Positions 55,522 through 64,000 of a stretch of 64,000 bases of DNA are shown here, piece after piece. The translations under genes were made by a program, and so were the position numbers. Source of the stretch: Selenomonas sp963528755 (GTDB lineage Bacteria > Bacillota > Negativicutes > Selenomonadales > Selenomonadaceae); assembly GCF_963528755.1 (NCBI RefSeq), contig NZ_CAURXA010000002.1, positions 1-64,000 of the forward strand. Reading direction: 5' to 3'. Under the pieces are notes generated by a model. The model was given only the letters and a program-made list of their open reading frames with translations, did no database searches and had not been told where the DNA came from. Positions within the stretch are counted from its first letter, which is position 1. Each line of letters opens with the position of its first letter.

Positions 55522-58500
55522 GCCAATCGACCTCCTTCATCTTGCGCGCGACGACGTAGGTATCGCGCTGGTTGCCCGTCGGGCCGTAGTAATTGAATCC
55601 GTAGCTGAACTGCCCGTAGCCGCCGATCATGTGCGTGGGCTTCATCATGATGTGCGTCGGCGTGTTGTGCGTACCGCCGCGCGTGCCCGAAATCTTCGAG
55701 CCGGGCACATTGATGTGGCGATCCTGCGCGTGGTGCATGAATACGACGCCGCGCGGCAGGCGGGGCGAGGTCACGACGCGCGAGGCGACGACGCCGTTGC
55801 GGTTGTAAAGCTCGACCCAGTCGTTGTCCTTGACGTCGATATCGGCAGCGTCCTTCTCGTTGAACCACACGGTCTGCCCGCCGCGGAACAGCGTCAGGAG
55901 CTGCTGGCTGTCGAAGTACATGCTGTGCGTGCTCCACTTGTTGTGCGGCGTCAGATAGCGCAGCGTGATTTCCTTGCCCTCGCCGAGCTTCTTCTCGATC
56001 GGACGGTTCTCCAAGATCGGGCGGTACGTCGCCATCGCCTCGCCCCACTCCTGCATGAGCTCGTGATCGACGTAGAAGCACTGGCGTCCCGTCACCGTGC
56101 GGAAAGGCACGAGCTCCTCGACGTTCGTCGTGAACGGCGTATAGCGGCGATTGCGGTTGCTGCCCGTGAACGTCGGCGTCGTGATCGTCTGGCGCGGCTG
56201 CACGGCGACCTGATCGAACGTGAAGCGCTCGATCTCGCGATCCTTGGCAAGCCGCGTGAGATTCGTCAGACCCGTGCGCTTCTCCATCGACTGCCATGCG
56301 CGCACGGCGACGGAGCCTTTCGTCGTCGACGAAAGCCCCATGACGGCGTCGGCGGCCTGGCGCGCCTCGAAGATCGACGGCATGCCGTAAGAAACGAAAT
56401 CCTTGTTTTCAATGACGCCGTTGCGCTTTCGGATCTCCTCGTAGTCCTCCTTCGATTCCCACGAGAGGCCGTGTGCGCCCATGCCCTTCTCCACGTTGGG
56501 GCCGAGCGCGATCCACTTCTCGTAAACCTTCGTATAGTCGCGCTCCACCTTGACGAGATTCGGCATCGTCTTGCCCGGGATCGGCTCGCAGTCGCCCTTC
56601 TTCCAGTCGCGAATCCTGCCCTCAGGCTGCGCCGTCTCGCCTTCCGTATCGTGCTGCAGAGGCACGGCGACGACATCTGTGTACGGCTTCATGCCCGCTT
56701 CCTTGGCGACGCGCGAGACGGCCTCGGCGAGCGTGCGGAAGATGTCCCAGTCCGTGCGCGCCTCCCACAAGGGATCGACGGCAGGCTGGAACGGATGGAC
56801 AAACGGATGCATGTCCGTCGAAGAAAGGTCGGTCTTCTCGTACCACGTCGCCGTCGGCAGCACGACGTCGGAATAGAGTGCCGAGCCGGCCATGCGGAAA
56901 TCGAGGTCGATGAGCAGGTCGAGCTTGCCCTCGGCCGCGCCGCCGGGCTTACTGATCTCCTGCTCCTCGCGCCAACGTATCTCCGTCGGACGCGTCGGGC
57001 ACTTCTCCTCGGCGAAAAGACCGTTCTTCGTGCCGAGCAGATACTTGAGGAAGTATTCGTGCCCCTTCGACGACGAGGTGATGAGGTTCGCACGCCAAAT
57101 GAAGAGGTTGCGCGGGAAATTCTCGGGCGCGTCGGGATCTTCCGCCGAGAAGTTCAGCTCACCCTTCTTGAGGCTTTCGGCGACAAACTTCTTCACGTCC
57201 TCGAAGTCCTCATGCCCCGCGGCCTTCGCCTCGTCGATGATCTTCTGCCCGCTCTTGTTGAACGTCGGGTAGAACGGAAGCCAGCCGAGACGTGCCGCAA
57301 GCACGTTGTAATCGCCGGGGTGGCGGTAGCGCGGCTTGCCCGTCGCCGCGACAATCTCTTGCGTGTCGATCTCGTCGCTCCGCCACTGATCGGTGCCGAA
57401 GTAGAAGAACGATGTGCTGTTCTGCAGGCGCGCCGCCGGCTGCCAGTCCGTCGCCGTCATGACACGCGCCCAGCCCTCCGCCGGACGCAGCTTCTCCTGC
57501 CCGACGTAGTGCGCCCAACCGCCGCCGTTCCTGCCTTCCGCACCGATGAAGAGCAGGAGGTTCAAGATCGTGCGGTAAATGATGTCGGCATTGTACCAGT
57601 GGTTGATGCCCGCGCCCATGATGACCATGGTTCTGCCGTCCGTCTTGATCGAGTTGTCCGCCATCTCACGCGCCGTATGAATGGCAAGCTCGGGCGAGAT
57701 GCCCGTGTACTTTTCCTGCCAATGCGGTGTGTACGGCACATCATCCTCGTAGGACGACGCCGCCTCGCCGCCAAGGCCGCGATCGATCGCATAGTTCGCC
57801 ATCGTCAGATCGTAGACCGTCGTCACGAGGCGCTCGCCCGCCGCCGTCTTGATCTTCTTTACGGGCACCATGCGCTTTAAGAGCATTTCCTCGCGCTCCG
57901 TGCCGAAGTACGGCAGAGTGACTTCGACCGCGTCATCCTTGATGTCGAGGACGGAAAGACGCGCCTTGATCGCCTCGCCCGTGTCGCTGTCCTCCTCCTT
58001 GAGATTCCACTTCGCCTGGCGATCCCAGCGGTCACCCATCGTGCCGTTCGGCACGACGAGCCTTTCCGTCATCTCATCCACGACGTAGAACTTGAAGTCG
58101 GCGTGCTTCTCGTCGGCGCGTCCCATGTCCTTCGCGTTGAGGAAGCGTCCGGGCAGGAAGCTGCCGTCTTCTTTCTCGTCGAGGAGCACGAGGAACGGGA
58201 AGTCCGTGAAGCGGCGCACATAGTCGACGAAGAAAGGCACTTTCCTGTCGATGTAGTACTCCTTCAGAATGACGTGTCCCATCGCCATGGCGAGGGCGGC
58301 GTCGCTGCCCGTATGCAGGCTGATCCACGTATCGGCGACCGTCGTCGACTCCGCGTAGTCGGGCGCGACGGAGACAACCTTCGTACCCTTGTAGCGCACC
58401 TCTGTCAAGAAATGCGCATCGGGCGTGCGCGTCAGCGGCACGTTCGAGCCCCACGTGATGATGTAGCCCGCATTGTACCAATCGCTCGACTCGGGCACAT

Positions 58501-59206
58501 CCGTCTGGTCGCCCCAGACCTGCGGGCTTGCCGGCGGCAGATCGGCATACCAATCATAGAAGGAAAGACCCGCGCCGCCCATGAGCTGCATGAAGCGAAG
58601 CCCTGCGGCATAGCTGAGCATCGACTTCGCGGGAATGACGGAAAAGCCGAAGTTGCGGTCCGGGCCGTACTTTTCCACCGTATAGAGAAGCGACGAGGCG
58701 ATGAGCTCCGACACCTCGTCCCAATTCGAGCGCACGAAGCCGCCCATGCCGCGCGCCGCCTTGTAGCGCTTCTTCTTCGCGGGATCGTCGGCGATGCTGC
58801 GCCACGCCTCAAGCGCCGTTTTATGATTCTTTCTCGCCTCGCGCCAAAGCTCGGCGAGATCGCTCCTAAGGTACGGGTACTTGATGCGCAGTGGGCTGTA
58901 GAGATACCACGAGAACGAAGCACCGCGCGGACAGCCGCGAGGCTCGAAGTCCGGCATGTCGGGCGCGGTCTCTGGATAGTCGAGCGCCTGGTTCTCCCAA
59001 GCCACGAGGCCGTCCTTCACATAGATGTTCCAGCTGCACGACCCCGTACAGTTCACACCGTGCGTCGAGCGCACCCGCTTGTCGAATGACCAGCGGTCGC
59101 GGTACATGTTCTCCCAGTCGCGCCCGCCCTCATGAATCTGTTGGTGACCGCTCGCCGTCCGCTCCTTCGGGATAAGATAACGGAACTTCTGGAAAATGCT
59201 GCTCAC
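55511..59206 (-). CDS. narG: Respiratory nitrate reductase alpha subunit NarG
   Basis: 1231 aa. Reduces nitrate to nitrite at a Mo-bis-MGD centre. The FS0 cluster ligands H49, C53, C57 and C92 and the Mo ligand D222 fall at the same numbers as in the E. coli enzyme, which supports the GTG start at 59206 (after GGAGATGGAG); ATG 59236 is the other candidate. First gene of the nar-moco operon. Confidence 0.98.
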   Translation of the reverse strand: MSSIFQKFRYLIPKERTASGHQQIHEGGRDWENMYRDRWSFDKRVRSTHGVNCTGSCSWNIYVKDGLVAWENQALDYPETAPDMPDFEPRGCPRGASFSWYLYSPLRIKYPYLRSDLAELWREARKNHKTALEAWRSIADDPAKKKRYKAARGMGGFVRSNWDEVSELIASSLLYTVEKYGPDRNFGFSVIPAKSMLSYAAGLRFMQLMGGAGLSFYDWYADLPPASPQVWGDQTDVPESSDWYNAGYIITWGSNVPLTRTPDAHFLTEVRYKGTKVVSVAPDYAESTTVADTWISLHTGSDAALAMAMGHVILKEYYIDRKVPFFVDYVRRFTDFPFLVLLDEKEDGSFLPGRFLNAKDMGRADEKHADFKFYVVDEMTERLVVPNGTMGDRWDRQAKWNLKEEDSDTGEAIKARLSVLDIKDDAVEVTLPYFGTEREEMLLKRMVPVKKIKTAAGERLVTTVYDLTMANYAIDRGLGGEAASSYEDDVPYTPHWQEKYTGISPELAIHTAREMADNSIKTDGRTMVIMGAGINHWYNADIIYRTILNLLLFIGAEGRNGGGWAHYVGQEKLRPAEGWARVMTATDWQPAARLQNSTSFFYFGTDQWRSDEIDTQEIVAATGKPRYRHPGDYNVLAARLGWLPFYPTFNKSGQKIIDEAKAAGHEDFEDVKKFVAESLKKGELNFSAEDPDAPENFPRNLFIWRANLITSSSKGHEYFLKYLLGTKNGLFAEEKCPTRPTEIRWREEQEISKPGGAAEGKLDLLIDLDFRMAGSALYSDVVLPTATWYEKTDLSSTDMHPFVHPFQPAVDPLWEARTDWDIFRTLAEAVSRVAKEAGMKPYTDVVAVPLQHDTEGETAQPEGRIRDWKKGDCEPIPGKTMPNLVKVERDYTKVYEKWIALGPNVEKGMGAHGLSWESKEDYEEIRKRNGVIENKDFVSYGMPSIFEARQAADAVMGLSSTTKGSVAVRAWQSMEKRTGLTNLTRLAKDREIERFTFDQVAVQPRQTITTPTFTGSNRNRRYTPFTTNVEELVPFRTVTGRQCFYVDHELMQEWGEAMATYRPILENRPIEKKLGEGKEITLRYLTPHNKWSTHSMYFDSQQLLTLFRGGQTVWFNEKDAADIDVKDNDWVELYNRNGVVASRVVTSPRLPRGVVFMHHAQDRHINVPGSKISGTRGGTHNTPTHIMMKPTHMIGGYGQFSYGFNYYGPTGNQRDTYVVARKMKEVDWLED

Positions 59207-59225
59207 TTCTCCATCTCCCTCCTGA

Positions 59226-59268
59226 GGAAATCTCATTTCCTTAAGGAATACGGATATTTCATCCGCAT
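59226..59268 (-). other. Structured 5' leader of narG
   Basis: Within the probable leader are ATGCGGAT/ATCCGTAT, the perfect palindrome TTCCTTAAGGAA and GGAAAT/ATTTCC. They may form alternative hairpins ahead of the narG ribosome-binding site. Confidence 0.45.
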
Positions 59269-59283
59269 TTCTCTAAATCTTTT

Positions 59284-59317
59284 AATCCGATTTATTATAG
59301 CAAAATTTTCTCGGATT
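59284..59317. promoter_or_regulatory. Inverted repeat bracketing the narG -10 region
   Basis: AATCCGA (59284-59290) and TCGGATT (59311-59317) lie symmetrically around the -10. A possible repressor or nitrate-response operator. Confidence 0.4.
59294..59299 (-). promoter_or_regulatory. narG promoter -10
   Basis: Perfect TATAAT on the minus strand. No good -35 is found at 16-18 bp (AGACAA), which fits an activator-dependent promoter with the CRP/FNR-type site upstream. Confidence 0.7.
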
Positions 59318-59322
59318 TGTCT

Positions 59323-59338
59323 TGTAACAAATATCACA
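59323..59338. promoter_or_regulatory. CRP/FNR-type operator at the class II position of narG
   Basis: TGTGATATTTGTTACA on the minus strand is a dyad close to TGTGA-N6-TCACA. Its centre is about 43 bp upstream of the predicted narG start site, the usual class II activator position. It is also upstream of modA on the other strand. Confidence 0.6.
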
Positions 59339-59422
59339 GATGAAAAATTTTCTATCGAATATGGGATATGCAGTGATAAATATTACTGCAAGTCGCTTTT
59401 CTTATGCTATACTAAGATGATA

Positions 59423-59431
59423 TGGTATAAT
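59423..59431 (+). promoter_or_regulatory. Extended -10 promoter of modACB
   Basis: TGGTATAAT: perfect -10 (59426-59431) with TGn extension, 29 bp before modA. No convincing -35. Confidence 0.6.
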
Positions 59432-59459
59432 GATTTTCACCGAAGAAAGGAGTTTTTCC

Positions 59460-60251
59460 ATGAAAAAAATCGCCCTTCTCCTCTCGTGCCTCGCCCTCTT
59501 CGTTCTCGCGGGCTGCGGCACTGCACCGAGCGCTTCGGACGCGAAGAAAGATTCCGTCGAGCTGCAGGTCTCCGCTGCCGCGAGCCTGACCGACGCGATG
59601 AATGAGCTGGCGACCGAGTACGCGAAGGAGCATCCTCAGACGAAGGTCGTCTTCAACTTCGGCAGCAGCGGCGCCCTGCAGCAGGCGATTGAGAATGGCG
59701 GCAGCGCCGACCTCTTCTTCTCGGCGGCGCAGAAGCAGATGGATGCGCTCGAAAAGGCGGGGCTTCTCGCCGACGGCACGCGCAAGAACCTCCTCGAAAA
59801 CGAGGTCGTGCTCATCATTCCCAAGGATGGCGGCAAGGCGATCACCTCCTTTGACGCGCTTGCGACGCCCGCAGCTTCGCGCATCGCTCTCGGCGAGCCG
59901 AAGGGCGTTCCCGTCGGCCAGTACACAGAGGAAATCCTCACGAAGCTCGGCATTCTCGACCAGGTGAAGGCCAAGGCGGTCTACGGCTCCGACGTGCGCC
60001 AAGTTCTCTCGTGGACGGAGACGGGCGACGCGGACTGCGGCGTCGTCTACGCGACGGACGCTGCCATTTCCGACAAGGTCAAGGTCGCAGCGAAAGCTCC
60101 GGCAGGCTCGCACAAGCCCGTCATCTATCCCGCTGCCATCTTGAAGGACACGAAGCACATGGACGAGGCGAAATCCTTCCTCGACTTCGTTTCCTCGGAA
60201 AAGGGCACGGCAATCCTTGAAAAGTACGGCTTCAAAGCCGCTGGCAAGTGA
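59460..60251 (+). CDS. modA: Molybdate ABC transporter substrate-binding lipoprotein
   Basis: 263 aa. Signal peptide with lipobox LAGC (C19). The molybdate-binding fold is recognised from SAAASLTDAMNELA (about 39-52), FGSSGALQQAIENG and the VYATDA region. It captures molybdate or tungstate outside the membrane. The ATG at 59460 follows AAAGGAG. Divergent from narG, supplying its metal. Confidence 0.95.
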   Translation: MKKIALLLSCLALFVLAGCGTAPSASDAKKDSVELQVSAAASLTDAMNELATEYAKEHPQTKVVFNFGSSGALQQAIENGGSADLFFSAAQKQMDALEKAGLLADGTRKNLLENEVVLIIPKDGGKAITSFDALATPAASRIALGEPKGVPVGQYTEEILTKLGILDQVKAKAVYGSDVRQVLSWTETGDADCGVVYATDAAISDKVKVAAKAPAGSHKPVIYPAAILKDTKHMDEAKSFLDFVSSEKGTAILEKYGFKAAGK

Positions 60252-61294
60252 TGGAGCTTGAAGTCAAAATCCGCAAGGAGCTGCGCGGCTTCGATCTTGC
60301 CGTGGAATTTTCCGTGCGCGACGAGGTGCTCGCGCTGCTCGGCGCCTCGGGCTGCGGCAAGAGCATGACCTTGAAGTGCATCGCGGGCATCGAAAAGCCC
60401 GATGAAGGTCGCATCCTGCTCAACGGGCGCACGCTCTTCGACAGCGAAAAGGGCGTGAACCTCGCGCCGCAGGAGCGCCGCGTCGGCTACCTGTTCCAAG
60501 ACTACGCCCTCTTTCCCAACATGACCGTGGCCGAGAACATCACGTTCTCGGCACGCGGCACGAAAGAAGAAAAGCGCAAGCTCCTCGAAAGGGAGCTTGC
60601 GCGCTTTTCGCTTGCGGGACTCGAAAACTCCTACCCCAAGGAGCTCTCGGGCGGGCAGAAGCAGCGCACGGCGTTCGCGCGCATCCTCGCCTCCGATGCC
60701 GAACTGCTGCTGCTCGACGAGCCATTTTCCGCGCTCGACAGCTACCTCAAGTGGCAGTTGGAGCTGGAACTGCTGCACCTCTTCGACGACTACGGACGCG
60801 CCGCCGTCCTCGTCTCGCACGACCGCGGCGAAGCCTACCGCCTGGCCGATCGCATCGCCGTCCTGAGCAGCGGCGCCCTCGAATCGCTCGGCACGAAGCA
60901 CGCGCTCTTCGAGCAGCCCGGCACACTCGCGGCGACTCTCCTCACGGGCTGTAAGAACGTCTCCCGCGCACGCCGCACAGCAGAGCATGAGCTCTTCGCC
61001 GAGGACTGGCAGATCACGCTGCACTCTGCCGCTCCCGTGCCCGAGAATCTCCGCTACGTCGGCATCCGCGCCCACTTCTTTTCCCTGCGCGAAGAAGCGG
61101 CGGAAAACACGCCGCGCATGGAAGCTGTGCAGATCATCGAGGATGCTTTTTCCTACCTCGTCATGGCGAAGAAGGCGGATTCAGACGCCGCGCCCGTGCG
61201 TTGGGAGATTGAAAAAATCGCTTGGCAAGGGCTGGGGCAAAAAGAATTCTATCTGCATTTTCCCGCCGATCGGCTCATCTTGCTCGAACGATAG
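60251..61294 (+). CDS. modC: Molybdate ABC transporter ATP-binding protein
   Basis: 347 aa. ATPase with Walker A GASGCGKS (31-38), signature LSGGQKQR, Walker B LLLLDEPFSALD and H-loop SHDRGE. A C-terminal region of about 110 residues (after residue 235) corresponds to the MOP/TOBE regulatory part but is not closely conserved. The ATG at 60251 overlaps the modA stop (TGATG). Order modA-modC-modB. Confidence 0.93.
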   Translation: MELEVKIRKELRGFDLAVEFSVRDEVLALLGASGCGKSMTLKCIAGIEKPDEGRILLNGRTLFDSEKGVNLAPQERRVGYLFQDYALFPNMTVAENITFSARGTKEEKRKLLERELARFSLAGLENSYPKELSGGQKQRTAFARILASDAELLLLDEPFSALDSYLKWQLELELLHLFDDYGRAAVLVSHDRGEAYRLADRIAVLSSGALESLGTKHALFEQPGTLAATLLTGCKNVSRARRTAEHELFAEDWQITLHSAAPVPENLRYVGIRAHFFSLREEAAENTPRMEAVQIIEDAFSYLVMAKKADSDAAPVRWEIEKIAWQGLGQKEFYLHFPADRLILLER

Positions 61295-61303
61295 GAGGCG
61301 CAC

Positions 61304-61957
61304 ATGGAATTTTCTCCCTTTTGGATCACCTTGAAGACGGCGACAGCCGCCACCTTCATCTCCTTCTTCCTCGGCATCGCACTTGCCTACGCCGTCCTTC
61401 ACATGAGGCGCTTCCAAGGCATTGCCGACGCCATCATCACATTGCCCATGGTGCTGCCGCCGACCGTCGTCGGCTTTTTCCTCCTACTCGTTTTCGGCAG
61501 GAAAAGCCCCCTCGGGCAGATGCTCCTCGACTTCGGCATGCCGCTCGTCTTCACATGGAAGGCGACTGTCATCGCCGCCGTCGTCGTCTCACTGCCCCTC
61601 ATGTACCGCACGGCGCGCGGCGCCTTCGAGCAGCTCGACAAGAACATCGTCTATGCGGCACGCACGCTCGGCATCTCCGAGTGGCGCATTTTCTGGCGCA
61701 TCCTCGTACCGAATGCCAAGCACGGCATTGTTGCGGGACTCGTGCTGACGTTCACGCGTGCGCTCGGCGAGTTTGGCGCGACGATCATGTTCGCAGGCAA
61801 CGTCCCCGGTACGACGCAGACGATGTCCACAGCGATCTACGCCGCCGTACAGGCGAACGACTACGACCTCGCCTTCCAATGGGCGACGGCTCTCGTCCTC
61901 TTCTCCCTCGTCTTCGTCGCCGCCATGAACGCTTGGCTCGCGCGAAGCCGCGGCTAA
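61304..61957 (+). CDS. modB: Molybdate ABC transporter permease
   Basis: 217 aa, five membrane helices. The EAA loop lies near AARTLGISEWRIFWRILVPN, and FTRALGEFGATIMFAG is typical of ModB. It forms the membrane channel. Last gene of the mod unit. Confidence 0.95.
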   Translation: MEFSPFWITLKTATAATFISFFLGIALAYAVLHMRRFQGIADAIITLPMVLPPTVVGFFLLLVFGRKSPLGQMLLDFGMPLVFTWKATVIAAVVVSLPLMYRTARGAFEQLDKNIVYAARTLGISEWRIFWRILVPNAKHGIVAGLVLTFTRALGEFGATIMFAGNVPGTTQTMSTAIYAAVQANDYDLAFQWATALVLFSLVFVAAMNAWLARSRG

Positions 61958-61972
61958 AAAATACGGACACAA

Positions 61973-62011
61973 AAAAGCTTCCTGCTACAGCGGTGCAGCA
62001 GGAAGCTTTTC
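61973..62011. terminator. Bidirectional terminator between modB and groL
   Basis: AAAAAAGCTTCCTGCT / AGCAGGAAGCTTTT, with a 10-base loop and T runs on both strands. Confidence 0.9.
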
Positions 62012-62045
62012 TATTTTCAAGTTGCTTGTGAGGGAATTCCGCGCC

Positions 62046-63677
62046 TTACATCATGCCCGGCATACCGCCGCCCATGCCCGGTGCGCCCATCGGCATCGGA
62101 GGCTCCTTCTCCGGCTTGTCTGCCACGAGCGTCTCCGTCGTCAGGACCATCGCCGCGATGCTCGCCGCATTCTGCAGAGCGGAACGCGTGACCTTCGCCG
62201 GGTCGACGATGCCCGCGCCGATCATGTCGACGTACTCGCCCGTCAGAGCGTTGAAGCCCGTGCCATTCGCCGACTTCTTGACGTTCTCGACGACGACAGA
62301 ACCTTCGAGACCCGCGTTGTTCGCAATCTGGCGAACCGGCTCCTCGATGGCACGCTTCACGATGTTAATGCCCGTCTGCACGTCACCCTCGGCGCTCAAA
62401 GCGTCAAGCGCAGGCAGGATGTCGACGAACGTCGTGCCACCGCCGGCGACGATGCCCTCTTCGACTGCCGCACGCGTAGCGTTCAGCGCGTCCTCGATGC
62501 GCAGCTTCTTGTCCTTCATCTCGACCTCGGTCGCAGCGCCGATCTCGATGACGGCGACGCCGCCCGCGAGCTTTGCGAGGCGCTCCTGCAACTTCTCCTT
62601 GTCGAAGTCCGAAGTCGTCTCCGCGACCTGCTTCTTGATCTGCTCGACACGAGCGTCGATCGCAGCCTTGTCGCCGGAGCCATCGACGATCGTCGTCTCT
62701 TCCTTCGATGCGCGAACCTGACGCGCCTGACCGAGATCCTCAATCTCGACGCTGTCGAGCTTCCTGCCGACTTCCTCGGAGATGACCGTGCCGCCCGTCA
62801 GGATAGCGATGTCTTCGAGCATCGCCTTGCGGCGGTCGCCGAAGCCCGGAGCCTTGACGGCAAGAGCCTTGAACGTGCCGCGCAGCTTGTTGACGACGAG
62901 CGTCGCAAGCGCCTCACCGTCGAGATCCTCGGCGATGATCATCAGTTCCTTGCCCTGCTTTACGACCTTCTCAAGAATCGGCAGGATGTCGGCAATCGCC
63001 GAAATCTTGCGATCCGTGATGAGGATGTACGGATTGTCGAGAACGGCTTCCATCTTGTCCGTATCCGTGACCATGTAGGGGGAGATGTAACCGCGGTCGA
63101 ACTGCATGCCCTCGACGACCGAGAGGTTCGTGTCCATAGACTTCGACTCCTCGACCGTGATGACGCCGTCCTTGCCGACCTTCTCCATCGCCTCGGCGAT
63201 CAGCTCGCCGACTTCCTCGTCGCCCGAGGAAATTGCCGCGACCTGCGCGATCGCCGCCTTGCCCTCGACCTTCTTCGAGTTGCTCTTGATCTCATCGACG
63301 AGCTTCTTGACCGCCTGGTCGATGCCCTTCTTGAGAATCATCGGGTTCGCGCCCGCAGCGACGTTCCTCATGCCCTCGTGGATCATTGCCTGCGCGAGGA
63401 GCGTAGCCGTCGTCGTGCCGTCGCCCGCGATGTCGTTCGTCTTCGTCGCGACTTCCTTGACGAGCTGTGCGCCCATGTTCTCAAACGGATCTTCGAGTTC
63501 GATGTCCTTCGCAATCGTCACGCCGTCGTTCGTGATCGTCGGTGCGCCGAACTTCTTGTCGAGAACGACGTTGCGACCCTTAGGCCCAAGCGTGACCTTT
63601 ACGGCATTTGCCAAAGCGTCGACGCCCTTGCCGAGCGCACGGCGCGCTTCTTCATTGAACAAAACCTGCTTTGCCAT
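62046..63677 (-). CDS. groL: Chaperonin GroEL (60 kDa)
   Basis: 543 aa. ATP-driven protein folding cage. Blocks: VTLGPKGRNVVLDKKFGAPT, AGDGTTTATLLAQAM and a C-terminal Gly/Met-rich tail (GAPGMGGGMPGMM). The ATG at 63677 follows GGGAGG. 57 bp after groS. Confidence 0.98.
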   Translation of the reverse strand: MAKQVLFNEEARRALGKGVDALANAVKVTLGPKGRNVVLDKKFGAPTITNDGVTIAKDIELEDPFENMGAQLVKEVATKTNDIAGDGTTTATLLAQAMIHEGMRNVAAGANPMILKKGIDQAVKKLVDEIKSNSKKVEGKAAIAQVAAISSGDEEVGELIAEAMEKVGKDGVITVEESKSMDTNLSVVEGMQFDRGYISPYMVTDTDKMEAVLDNPYILITDRKISAIADILPILEKVVKQGKELMIIAEDLDGEALATLVVNKLRGTFKALAVKAPGFGDRRKAMLEDIAILTGGTVISEEVGRKLDSVEIEDLGQARQVRASKEETTIVDGSGDKAAIDARVEQIKKQVAETTSDFDKEKLQERLAKLAGGVAVIEIGAATEVEMKDKKLRIEDALNATRAAVEEGIVAGGGTTFVDILPALDALSAEGDVQTGINIVKRAIEEPVRQIANNAGLEGSVVVENVKKSANGTGFNALTGEYVDMIGAGIVDPAKVTRSALQNAASIAAMVLTTETLVADKPEKEPPMPMGAPGMGGGMPGMM

Positions 63678-63734
63678 GGTAAAACCTCCCAATATCTATC
63701 GAATCTATCGAATCTGCGCTCTCTCAGACAAATC

Positions 63735-64000
63735 TCAGAGAACCGCGAGGATGTCGCTCTCGCGAACGATCAAGTAGTTCTGCTCGTCGACCTTGACTTC
63801 AGAACCCGAGTACTTCGAGAAGATAACCTTGTCGCCCGTCTTGACTTCCATCTGCGCACGCGTGCCGTTGTCGAGCATCTTGCCCGTGCCGACTGCGACG
63901 ACTTCGCCTTCCTGCGGCTTCTCCTTCGCCGTGTCCGGCAGCACGATGCCGCTCGCCGTCTTCATATCGCCTTCCGAAACCTTGATGACAACTCTGTCGC
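63735..64000 (-). CDS. groS: Co-chaperonin GroES, 5' end outside window
   Basis: At least 88 codons are visible. The frame continues upstream of the internal ATG at 63965 through D-R-V-V-I-K-V-S-E-G-D, so the true start is beyond base 64000. The GroEL-contact loop (SGIVLPDTAKEKPQEGEV) and the C-terminal YLIVRESDILAVL are present. It forms the lid of the GroEL cage; bicistronic groSL order. Confidence 0.96.
   Translation of the reverse strand, partial: DRVVIKVSEGDMKTASGIVLPDTAKEKPQEGEVVAVGTGKMLDNGTRAQMEVKTGDKVIFSKYSGSEVKVDEQNYLIVRESDILAVL

Noticed and set aside
55373..57880. 835-codon open frame on the plus strand opposite narG
   Set aside because: narG is unambiguous. The opposite frame is open because of high GC at third positions, is rich in Arg/His/Asp/Leu, and has no recognisable domain.

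Overview
The window looks like a chromosomal segment of a GC-rich, Gram-negative-walled Firmicute of the class Negativicutes, most likely Selenomonas or a close relative. This is inferred from four things. The gene order is Firmicutes-type (carD-yacL-ispD-ispF-cysS-mrnC-thyX-rlmB-yacP-sigH and rpmG-secE-nusG-rplK-rplA-rplJ-rplL). RNA regulators typical of Firmicutes are present (a T-box leader, a glmS ribozyme and an L10 leader). L27 carries the Firmicutes N-terminal extension next to its Prp protease. A motility/chemotaxis set with a sigma-28-type promoter is also present. No genome comparison was possible, so the genus is a guess. There is no sign of phage, transposase, integrase or CRISPR array.

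Layout. 1-5.6 kb: initiator tRNA-fMet and tRNA-Tyr, a PPi-type phosphofructokinase, a map-helicase operon, and a response regulator-CheX operon. 5.6-13.9 kb: divergent FAD oxidoreductase and PutP genes, a coiled-coil protein, then cell-wall, lipoprotein and hydrolase genes. 14-22 kb: the carD-to-sigH housekeeping block, read leftwards. 22.4-24.6 kb: a repeat-rich leader with a T-box in front of an MFS transporter. 24.6-28.4 kb: L7/L12, L10, L1, L11, NusG, SecE and L33, plus tRNA-Met and tRNA-Thr. 28.5-38.4 kb: cheV, then a long run from rplU-prp-rpmA through obg, proB, proA, nadD, yqeK, an LCP protein and rsfS to an S1 protein. 38.5-39.9 kb: an AT-richer orphan gene. 40-43.8 kb: glmS-guaB behind a glmS ribozyme. 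44-44.8 kb: a Bax-inhibitor-type membrane protein.

44.9-62 kb is a coherent nitrate-respiration and molybdenum-cofactor island. One leftward run of 12 closely packed genes carries narGHJI, two MoeA-type genes, moaA, a MOSC-MogA fusion, a MobA-MobB fusion, a methyltransferase, narK and moaC. Divergent from it is the molybdate importer modA-modC-modB. Between them lies a CRP/FNR-type dyad at the class II position of the narG promoter. Together the genes import molybdate, build Mo-bis-MGD cofactor, insert it into NarG and exchange nitrate/nitrite. groL and a truncated groS close the window.

The less expected features are two families of small palindromic intergenic repeats (one copy inside the rplK-rplA gap), a T-box in front of an MFS transporter, an LCP protein lacking key active-site residues, the orphan 441-residue protein with a possible motility-type promoter, and two promoters embedded in long inverted repeats.
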